Shown: in pieces, positions 1 to 4,798 of the stretch
Layout: each line of letters opens with the position of its first letter
How positions within the stretch are numbered: the stretch's first letter is position 1
DNA from: Candidatus Omnitrophota bacterium
GTDB taxonomy: Bacteria > Omnitrophota > Gorgyraeia > Aquiviventales > Aquiviventaceae
Direction of reading: 5' to 3'
Length of the DNA: 5,684 nucleotides
NCBI GenBank assembly: GCA_016180605.1
Contig: JACPAW010000028.1
Location: 1,507-7,190 of the forward strand
The notes under the pieces: model-generated
The model's database searches: none
The model's input: only the letters and a program-made list of their open reading frames with translations
What the model was told of the DNA's origin: nothing
Program-made: the position numbers and the translations under genes

Positions 1-7
1 AAGGTAA

Positions 8-33
8 GTCGGCGCTCCTTTTGTCGCGCCGAC
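8..33. other. GC-rich perfect hairpin
   Basis: Eight-base arms GTCGGCGC (8-15) and GCGCCGAC (26-33) are perfect inverted repeats around a 10-base loop. The hairpin lies about 55 bases downstream of the minus-strand tRNA, so it could end that transcript. However, the sequence after it on the minus strand (TTACCTT) is not a proper T tract, and the plus-strand side has none. It could equally be a repeat or the edge of a feature outside the window. Confidence 0.35.
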
Positions 34-58
34 CCCATTAAGAAAAGTCGCGGCTCTC

Positions 59-108
59 TTCAAATCCTGCCATTACTCGCGAAAAAACTCGGGGCGGCAG
101 GATTTGAA
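59..108. repeat. 13-bp inverted repeat linking tRNA T-arm to its trailer
   Basis: TTCAAATCCTGCC at 59-71 is the exact reverse complement of 96-108. The latter encodes the T-loop and 3' side of the T-stem plus the adjoining base of the tRNA-Pro. In the minus-strand transcript the copy at 59-71 lies 17 to 29 bases past the tRNA 3' end and could pair with the T-arm in the precursor. A run of six T on the minus strand (82-87) lies in the loop, directly after the tRNA. The complementarity is seen directly; any folding role is inference. Confidence 0.5.
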
Positions 109-163
109 CCTGCGACCTACTGGTCCCAAACCAGTCGCTCTAGCCAAGCTGAGCCACGCCCCG
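89..163 (-). tRNA. tRNA-Pro (anticodon UGG)
   Basis: A complete 75-nt cloverleaf reads on the minus strand. It has a 7-bp acceptor CGGGGCG/CGCCCCG with discriminator A, a 4-bp D stem GCTC/GAGC with a 10-base loop containing GG, an anticodon stem ACTGG/CCAGT with loop TTTGGGA, a 5-base variable loop, and a T stem GCAGG/CCTGC with loop TTCAAAT. The loop places TGG at positions 34-36, which reads CCA and, by wobble, other proline codons. C1-G72 with A73 is the bacterial tRNA-Pro identity. CCA is not encoded, since GAG follows the discriminator. A T6 run (82-87) begins two bases past the mature 3' end and could terminate transcription weakly. No clear promoter is visible upstream, where a heptamer array occupies the usual -10 to -35 region. 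Confidence 0.97.
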
Positions 164-164
164 G

Positions 165-199
165 AATCAGCAAACAGCAATCAGCACACAGCAATCAGT
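165..199. repeat. Degenerate heptanucleotide tandem repeat, array 1
   Basis: Five units of exactly 7 bp match the consensus A-A/C-T/A-CAGC: AATCAGC, AAACAGC, AATCAGC, ACACAGC, AATCAGT. The array starts one base outside the tRNA-Pro 5' end (163), so it occupies the tRNA leader or promoter region. Reading frames across this array are low-complexity (H, S, N, Q, A rich) and not believable proteins. The unit type resembles the short tandemly repeated repetitive heptamers described in cyanobacteria and others. Confidence 0.9.
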
Positions 200-227
200 A
201 AAAAACCACTTAATGCAATCATACATC

Positions 228-316
228 GTGGCGAATCTCCGCCACAAGGTGTTGGTGGACAAAGCGGACCCGCCAAAGTCCTGTGGTGGGCGCCAAGCTT
301 TGTGGCGGAGAGCCAC
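228..316. repeat. Hairpin-dense intergenic segment
   Basis: Several nested inverted repeats occur in under 90 bases. GTGGCG/CGCCAC pairs 228-233 with 240-245. A perfect 12-bp repeat TCTCCGCCACAA pairs 236-247 with 300-311. A stem at 252-258 pairs with 270-276 with one G-T wobble. GTGGC/GCCAC pairs 302-306 with 312-316. The alternatives are mutually exclusive, so either a set of small hairpins or one long stem could form. It looks like an interspersed palindromic (REP- or MITE-like) repeat between the two heptamer arrays. I see no coding content, transposase or target-site duplication proving mobility. Confidence 0.55.
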
Positions 317-338
317 GCCCCGGAATCAGCAAACAGCA
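310..338. repeat. 29-bp direct copy of the tRNA 5' end and flank
   Basis: Positions 310-338 are identical to 151-179, offset by 159 bp. The copied block holds the first 13 nt of tRNA-Pro (151-163 in the original) plus 16 bases of upstream flank, including the start of the heptamer array. The match breaks at both ends (150 versus 309, and 180 versus 339). The rest of the tRNA is not copied, so 310-322 is a non-functional tRNA fragment. Confidence 0.9.
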
Positions 339-386
339 CACAGCACTCAGCACACAGCAATCAGCAATCAGCAATCAGCACTCAGT
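324..386. repeat. Degenerate heptanucleotide tandem repeat, array 2
   Basis: Nine uninterrupted 7-bp units follow the A-A/C-T/A-CAGC pattern. They start with the same AATCAGC-AAACAGC pair as array 1 and likewise end in a CAGT variant. The array lies between the duplicated tRNA fragment and the 3' end of the AbrB-type gene. The remaining 387-450 shows no gene and no convincing terminator for the gene that ends at 451. Confidence 0.92.
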
Positions 387-450
387 AAAAGCATATACCA
401 GTAGAAGGAAATTGTAGCGGGTTTTTCGGATTAACGCTAGGCAGAAGGAA

Positions 451-669
451 TTATGGAGAGGACTGCCGTAGGTTACGGACAACTTCATCTGCTCTCTTCC
501 GGAGCTTTAAAAATCCCCGGTACCGCCTCCACGGGTCTTGGACTTGACCTTTCTCTATAATCAAGCAATGGCCGCGCTCGACAAACTGGACCTCTGTTCC
601 GGGGTATAGACCATATCTCTCTCGGATTGGTTTGGGAATGATAACCTGTCCCCTCTCTGTAATTCGCAT
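451..669 (-). CDS. AbrB/MazE/SpoVT-type DNA-binding protein, probable antitoxin
   Basis: This is a 72-aa protein. Residues 1-41 form a SpoVT/AbrB swapped-hairpin DNA-binding domain: MRITERGQVIIPKPIRERYGL with the typical T-x-x-GQ-x-x-IPK-x-IR pattern, then the PGTEVQF and HCLIIEKG strands. The tail DPWRRYRGFLKLRKRADEVVRNLR matches the toxin-binding tails of MazE/VapB-like antitoxins. I chose the ATG at 667-669 because GGAGG (675-679) sits five bases before it. An in-frame ATG at 717 would add 16 residues with no ribosome-binding site and would run through a palindrome. Known AbrB-type antitoxins neutralise a PIN or MazF toxin and repress their own promoter. No toxin gene follows within the 450 bases to the window edge, which hold only repeats and a tRNA, and the upstream neighbour is the divergent AsmA-like gene. 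It may be an orphan antitoxin or a stand-alone regulator. Confidence 0.88.
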   Translation of the reverse strand: MRITERGQVIIPKPIRERYGLYPGTEVQFVERGHCLIIEKGQVQDPWRRYRGFLKLRKRADEVVRNLRQSSP

Positions 670-674
670 CGCAT

Positions 675-679
675 CCTCC
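675..679 (-). promoter_or_regulatory. Ribosome-binding site of the AbrB-type gene
   Basis: GGAGG on the minus strand, five bases before the ATG at 667-669. It decides the start in favour of the 72-aa form over the 88-aa form. It is the strongest Shine-Dalgarno sequence in the window. Confidence 0.75.
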
Positions 680-694
680 GCTTTCGGTACTACT

Positions 695-736
695 TTCTTA
701 TATAAGAAGTAAGCCATCAGGTTCGCGGTTTGTCAA
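695..736 (-). promoter_or_regulatory. Candidate promoter and palindromic operator of the AbrB-type gene
   Basis: A perfect consensus -35 TTGACA reads on the minus strand at 736-731. Seventeen bases later comes CTTACT (713-708), a poor -10 (three of six matches) but preceded directly by TGG, an extended -10 pattern. A transcript would start near 701. That point is the centre of a 14-bp perfect palindrome, TTCTTATATAAGAA (695-708). AbrB-type antitoxins typically bind palindromes in their own promoters, so this is a plausible autoregulatory operator. It is also placed to affect the divergent gene. The sequence elements are seen; the function is inferred. Confidence 0.4.
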
Positions 737-774
737 CAAGCGAATCGCCCCTGCTAAGAGATCAGCCACTGCGA

Positions 775-780
775 TATAAT
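775..780 (+). promoter_or_regulatory. Consensus -10 box directly before the AsmA-like ATG
   Basis: TATAAT is followed by six bases and then the ATG at 787, so transcription from this box would begin at or next to the start codon. No Shine-Dalgarno sequence precedes the ATG, which fits a leaderless mRNA. The -35 region is weak (TGCTAA with a 17-bp spacer) and there is no TGn extension, so the box may be chance in an AT-rich stretch. Confidence 0.35.
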
Positions 781-786
781 GAAGCT

Positions 787-3417
787 ATGTTGCGACTTCT
801 TCGCATTAGCGTTCTCCTGTTCCTCGCACTATTTCTCTTCGCCAGTGCCGCGTTATGGATCTTCTGCGCGAATTGGTTGCCCACGCAAGGAAAAACACTG
901 CTCATCGAACATCTGGAGCGGCTAGCCCCCATCGAAGTTTCCATCGAGTCGTTGCATTACCAGCCATTCCAGGGTGCCATCTTCGAAGATGTCACGATCC
1001 TAGACCGCGCCACAGGCGAAGTATGGAGTGATATCCCCATGATGGTCGGGGGCATCCGGTGGCTGCCGCTTCTCTTCCAAAGACAAGTCGCTTTCCATCT
1101 TGACGGTAGACTAGAAACCCCGGCAACCACCAACATCATTCTGGATGGCCGCTATGGCTTAAAACGCCACGACTTAACATTGGATCTGACGACGGCGGAT
1201 ATCTCGCTGGCTCAAATCACAGGACCTCTTAAGCGTCATGTGCCGGCGAATTTCCAGGAAGGTACGACTCGTTTTTCTCTTAAGCTCAACAAACAACCCG
1301 ATTGGCCCCTGAGTGTCTCTGGGAAAATCACTACAGAACGCCTGGTTTGGATAAGCCCATCCTTAAAAGCAATCGCCGACTTAACCTTAGAAGGACAAGC
1401 CACAGCCCCGCAGCAGCCCGATGTCCCTTGGGCCATCAAAACCTGGGGAATGATTCAAAAAGGAACTTTGGAAGGCGTTTCGTACATCGGTCCGATCACC
1501 GATATTGAAGGCAAATTGCGATTTGAAAACGATCACCTGGATATTGAAACGCTAAAAGCCAAGGCGCTGGATTCTCTATGGGACATCCAAGGGTCTTTAG
1601 GTCCTCTGAAACAACCGCTGCTTGAGCTGGCGGTAAGCTCTGATATTTCGCTAAAGAGCGTTGAAACTCTTTTTCCAAAAGCAAATTGGGACTGGCACCC
1701 GGAAGGGCCTGCTCATCTTCAGGCTGCCTGCCGAGGCCCTGCAAACCAAATCTCAGCCTGGGATTGCCAGGTACGCGCGCAACTCAAGCAGTCTCGTCTG
1801 ACAAATGCTCGTCTGACAGAGCCTATCACCCACATCCTCGGTTCCGTCGAATACGACCACCTCACGCGGCAAATGAACCTTCGTAGCATCGAAGGACAGC
1901 TGCTTGGCGAACGATTCACAACACACGGCTTGATTAGCTTTTGGCAAAAGCCATCCCGTCTGTCGCTTCAATTTAGCGGAGGAGTAAAGCTTAAAGCGCT
2001 CACACCGCTACTTCCCAAGGAAGGTTTGATACGACAGATGGATGGTTTAGCGGAAGTGGACTTGGCTCTGAATGGCCCGCTTGGCTCCTTACAGCCAACC
2101 GGAAACCTTCAAATACGCGATGCCAGCCTTGGAATCAACGGCCTGGATGCGCCGCTTGAAGCCATTCAGGGAACTCTTTTCGTGGATAAGAAGCGCTATC
2201 GGTTTGAAGATGTCGCCCTTCGCTTTAAGAACGAACCGCTGCGGGTAACGGCTGATATCCTCACCGGGCCAAACACCGTACTGAGCACTCATATCCGGCT
2301 TAAAGAAGGAGAGCTTTCCCTCAACGGGCAGATTCGTCCTGAGGAATTCGTGATTGAACAAGGACAAATCAGGCTTCTCAGAAGCCAATGCACTTTTCGC
2401 GGAGTGGTCCATAAAAAACCGGACCATCCGAGCCGTTTGAATTTATCCGGCACGATTGAGCTCTCGGACTTGGACCATCTTCCTTTCATTCCGATGCCGC
2501 AATTAAAAACCTGGCAGCTGCAAGGAAGCATGGATGTCCAGGCACGATACGCGGGGCCTTTGAAGCCATGGCAGAACGCCCAGATCCAGGGACAAATAAA
2601 CGCAACGAAACTTATCATCCGGGACATTCCCGTTGAGCGGGTGCGCTGCGACATCACACAGTCCAGCCGCCTATTGCGCCTGAACGTTCCTGCAGCCCTT
2701 GTAGCCGAAGGACGATTAACCGCAGAGACCACGATCGATCACCGGCAAAGCGAAGACTATTTCCGCATGCAGGCGGATCTTATCAACATGAACCTGGCAG
2801 GACTGACACAAACCATCCCAGCCTGGCGCAGGCGCCAGGTCAGCGGAACGGCTTCTTCCCGTGCAATGGTTTCTGGTGTTTGGAATAAGCGGTCCACTTG
2901 GATCGGAGAAGGCTGGCTGAATGCCTCGGGAGAAGAGCTGGGGGATTTGCCTTTGCTGGATCGTTTGTTCCGCGGGCTGTTTGGCGTTCTTGCAGACCGC
3001 ATTGGCTTGGAGACGCTTCGGCGTGCTCAAATCACGCAAGCCTCCGTCCAATGGCAACTGGAGCGGGAACGCCTGCATACAGAACAATTGCGCTTAGGAG
3101 GTTTGGCGGCAAGTGAGCCGGTTGCCGTTTATGCTAAAGGCAGCGTAGGATTGGATGGAACGCTGGATTTGATCGTCGAGCCTGAGCTTTCGGAAAGGAC
3201 GGTCCTTGAAGCACCGGCTACTTCCCCGCTGGCAAGCACGATCCTTCGAGCCGCCGGCCAGTTGGAAAGGCTGCGGCGCTTTTTAGGCCGCCACCGGCTA
3301 ACGGGAACCCTCAATGAGCCTCAGTACCGATTTGAATTCACGACACAAGAACTCTTTAAACAGCTTGCACCCGGCTCAGAGGATTTTTTGGGGGGGCTTT
3401 TCGAGAGTGTTCGTTGA
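787..3417 (+). CDS. AsmA-like protein, membrane-anchored and periplasmic
   Basis: This 876-aa protein has a short basic N-terminus (MLRLLR) and one hydrophobic segment at about residues 7-27 (ISVLLFLALFLFASAALWIF). A long beta-rich body follows, with alternating hydrophobic strands and repeated G-x-L/I-x motifs and no catalytic signature. The C-terminal region (about 700-850) resembles the AsmA-like C-terminal domain: GEGWLNASGEELGDLPLL, a helical stretch around FRGLFGVLADRIGL, then KGSVGLDGTLDLIVEPEL near residue 785. AsmA/YhdP/TamB-type proteins are anchored in the inner membrane and span or line the periplasm, helping phospholipid transport and outer-membrane homeostasis. I chose the ATG at 787 because the membrane anchor begins at once. 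A TTG at 730 would add 19 polar residues and has no ribosome-binding site. The gene is divergent from the AbrB-type gene, and its last 62 bp overlap the end of rdgB. The precise subfamily is not clear. Confidence 0.82.
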   Translation: MLRLLRISVLLFLALFLFASAALWIFCANWLPTQGKTLLIEHLERLAPIEVSIESLHYQPFQGAIFEDVTILDRATGEVWSDIPMMVGGIRWLPLLFQRQVAFHLDGRLETPATTNIILDGRYGLKRHDLTLDLTTADISLAQITGPLKRHVPANFQEGTTRFSLKLNKQPDWPLSVSGKITTERLVWISPSLKAIADLTLEGQATAPQQPDVPWAIKTWGMIQKGTLEGVSYIGPITDIEGKLRFENDHLDIETLKAKALDSLWDIQGSLGPLKQPLLELAVSSDISLKSVETLFPKANWDWHPEGPAHLQAACRGPANQISAWDCQVRAQLKQSRLTNARLTEPITHILGSVEYDHLTRQMNLRSIEGQLLGERFTTHGLISFWQKPSRLSLQFSGGVKLKALTPLLPKEGLIRQMDGLAEVDLALNGPLGSLQPTGNLQIRDASLGINGLDAPLEAIQGTLFVDKKRYRFEDVALRFKNEPLRVTADILTGPNTVLSTHIRLKEGELSLNGQIRPEEFVIEQGQIRLLRSQCTFRGVVHKKPDHPSRLNLSGTIELSDLDHLPFIPMPQLKTWQLQGSMDVQARYAGPLKPWQNAQIQGQINATKLIIRDIPVERVRCDITQSSRLLRLNVPAALVAEGRLTAETTIDHRQSEDYFRMQADLINMNLAGLTQTIPAWRRRQVSGTASSRAMVSGVWNKRSTWIGEGWLNASGEELGDLPLLDRLFRGLFGVLADRIGLETLRRAQITQASVQWQLERERLHTEQLRLGGLAASEPVAVYAKGSVGLDGTLDLIVEPELSERTVLEAPATSPLASTILRAAGQLERLRRFLGRHRLTGTLNEPQYRFEFTTQELFKQLAPGSEDFLGGLFESVR

Positions 3418-4018
3418 GTATCTTTTGAATCAATCGTGCGAGAACAGGCCGCATTCGGCGGGCAGCCATCGCCCGGTGGCTTAAACGCTTTTTGACGGAA
3501 GGACTCATCTCTCCTACCGTGCGTCTTAAATGCGGTACCACAAAAATCGGATCATATCCAAAGCCGTTATTGCCGCAAGGTGAGTTGGCAATGCGACCGC
3601 GCCATCTGCCCCTTCTTAGAGCCAATATCTTGGACGGCGAGGACAAAGCCAAAACACACTGATATTGCGCTCCGCGCTGGCGTAGTGGAATATCTTTCAA
3701 CAAGCGCAGCAGTTTCTCGTTATTCTTCCGGTCGGTGGCATTCTTTCCGGAGAACCGCGCCGAATAAATCCCAGGGCCTCCTCCTAGCGCATCGACTTCG
3801 ATTCCCGAATCATCCGCCAGTGCCAGGCATTGGGTTCGCCGTGCGGCAGCCAGCGCTTTTTTGGCTGCGTTATCCTCGAAGGTTTTCCCGTCTTCCACAA
3901 TGCGCAAAGAGCCTGGAAACTCATCCAGCGTGCGCCAGCGGACGTGACGAAGGCGCAATAATTCAGAGAGTTCTTTTGCCTTGTGATGGTTGGTCGTGGC
4001 AATGACGATTTCCAGCAT
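3356..4018 (-). CDS. rdgB: ITP/XTP (non-canonical purine NTP) pyrophosphatase, RdgB/HAM1 family
   Basis: This 220-aa cytosolic enzyme hydrolyses dITP, ITP and XTP to the monophosphate and pyrophosphate, keeping deaminated purines out of DNA and RNA. Family motifs appear in order: ATTNHHKAKEL with the nucleotide-binding lysine K13; EDGKTFEDNAAKKA (42-55); LADDSGIEVDALGGGPGIYSARFSG (67-91, with the metal-site Asp pair D69-D70); GNNGFGYDPIF (149-159); and MSPSVKKRLSHR (171-182), the base-recognition SHR motif. The family core ends around residue 195. The last 20 or so residues (SRKAPPKNPLSRVQAV) are an unconserved tail lying antisense to the AsmA-like gene. It is the third gene of the murI-rph-rdgB operon, 16 bases after rph. 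There is no Shine-Dalgarno sequence before its ATG, so translation probably depends on coupling or re-initiation. Confidence 0.95.
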   Translation of the reverse strand: MLEIVIATTNHHKAKELSELLRLRHVRWRTLDEFPGSLRIVEDGKTFEDNAAKKALAAARRTQCLALADDSGIEVDALGGGPGIYSARFSGKNATDRKNNEKLLRLLKDIPLRQRGAQYQCVLALSSPSKILALRRGRWRGRIANSPCGNNGFGYDPIFVVPHLRRTVGEMSPSVKKRLSHRAMAARRMRPVLARLIQKILNEHSRKAPPKNPLSRVQAV

Positions 4019-4034
4019 GCGGGTCGGGTAGGGT

Positions 4035-4781
4035 CTAGAATTGCCGAAGGGATGAAACGTTCAGCGCCCGCTTTTGAAGCGCAAATAGATGCTGCAGTCC
4101 GCTGCGGGCCAATTGCAGAAGACGGGTGAGGTCTTTGGAATCGAACGGGACATGCTCAGCCGTTCCTTGCAGCTCGATGAACTTCGCACGCCCTGTCATG
4201 ACCACATTCATGTCGACGTCTGCCGTGGAATCTTCCGCGTAGTTTAAGTCCAGCATCGGCACTCCTTTAACCACACCCACGCTCGCTGCCGCTACGAAAT
4301 CACGCACCGGAATCTGCGTCAACACCCCTTGCGCGCGCAGCTTCCGCAGGACTGCAAGCAGAGCCACAAAACCCCCGGTGATGCCGGCACAACGCGTTCC
4401 TCCATCGGCTTGGATGACGTCGCAATCGATGAGAACGCTGCGCTCTCCTAAGCGCGGTAAATCGACTACCGCGCGCAGGCTGCGCCCGATCAAACGCTGG
4501 ATCTCCTGCGTCCGGCCGCCCACGCGGCCGCGGGTAGACTCGCGCTCGATGCGCTGGCGGCTGGAGCGCGGCAGCATGCCGTATTCCCCGGTGACCCACC
4601 CCGTGCCGCTGTTGCGAAGAAACGGCGGAACGCTCTCTTGCACGGTCGCCGTGCAGATGACTTTCGTATCTCCCCACTCAACGAAACACGACGCATCGGC
4701 GAACTTCATGCCCCCAAGTGTCAGCTTTACTTTGCGCAATTGGGCCGCGGTTCTTCCATCGACTCGTCGGGTAGTAGGCAT
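4035..4781 (-). CDS. rph: Ribonuclease PH
   Basis: This 248-aa phosphorolytic 3'-5' exoribonuclease trims tRNA precursor 3' ends, releasing nucleoside diphosphates, and normally acts as a hexamer. Family motifs: RVDGR (6-10), GDTKV (37-41), GWVTGEYGMLPRSS (61-74), GGRTQEIQRLIGRSLR (88-103), DVIQADGGTR (121-130), ITGGF (134-138), DLNYAEDSTADVDMNVVMTG (178-197) and ELQGTAE (203-209). R90 and T129-R130 correspond to the phosphate-binding residues known for the family. The length fits the usual 240-250 aa. I chose the ATG at 4779-4781 because the protein then begins just before the conserved RVDGR and clears murI by 17 bases. A GTG at 4829 would add 16 residues with no conservation expected and overlap murI. 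The ribosome-binding site is weak. Its role fits the tRNA-Pro in this window, whose CCA is not encoded. Confidence 0.97.
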   Translation of the reverse strand: MPTTRRVDGRTAAQLRKVKLTLGGMKFADASCFVEWGDTKVICTATVQESVPPFLRNSGTGWVTGEYGMLPRSSRQRIERESTRGRVGGRTQEIQRLIGRSLRAVVDLPRLGERSVLIDCDVIQADGGTRCAGITGGFVALLAVLRKLRAQGVLTQIPVRDFVAAASVGVVKGVPMLDLNYAEDSTADVDMNVVMTGRAKFIELQGTAEHVPFDSKDLTRLLQLARSGLQHLFALQKRALNVSSLRQF

Positions 4782-4792
4782 TAGTGGCTCAT
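4781..4792 (-). other. Three-codon mini-ORF coupled to rph start (TAATG)
   Basis: ATG-AGC-CAC-TAA lies in the 17-base murI-rph gap, and its TAA shares the A of the rph ATG (TAATG). It sits in an 11-bp near-tandem duplication (GCCACT-GATGA then GCCACT-AATG), which is how the second ATG context arose. No ribosome-binding site is evident, so ribosomes would have to re-initiate after the murI stop. The arrangement is seen; any use in coupling is inference. Confidence 0.3.
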
Positions 4793-4798
4793 CAGTGG

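Noticed and set aside
228..316. Insertion sequence
   Set aside because: No transposase frame and no clear target-site duplication. The inverted repeats are internal hairpins rather than ends of a coding element.
104..388. An open frame of 94 codons across the tRNA and both heptamer arrays, and a 63-codon one at 213-404
   Set aside because: They run through the tRNA gene and through 7-bp repeats, encode low-complexity H/S/N/Q/A peptides, and resemble no family. They are artefacts of the repeat having no stop codons.
164..450. CRISPR array
   Set aside because: The repeat unit is only 7 bp with no spacers, and no cas genes are present. It is a simple tandem repeat.
670..717. A longer N-terminus for the AbrB-type protein from the ATG at 717
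   Set aside because: No ribosome-binding site precedes it, the added residues precede the conserved domain start, and the internal ATG has GGAGG at ideal spacing.
730..786. TTG start for the AsmA-like protein
   Set aside because: A rare start codon without a ribosome-binding site would add 19 polar residues in front of a membrane anchor that otherwise begins at the ATG. It cannot be fully excluded.
1793..1818. 11-bp direct repeat CTCGTCTGACA (1793-1803 and 1808-1818)
   Set aside because: Its 15-bp period equals five codons and encodes RLTNA-RLTEP, a local in-frame duplication in a beta-repeat protein. It is not an independent feature.
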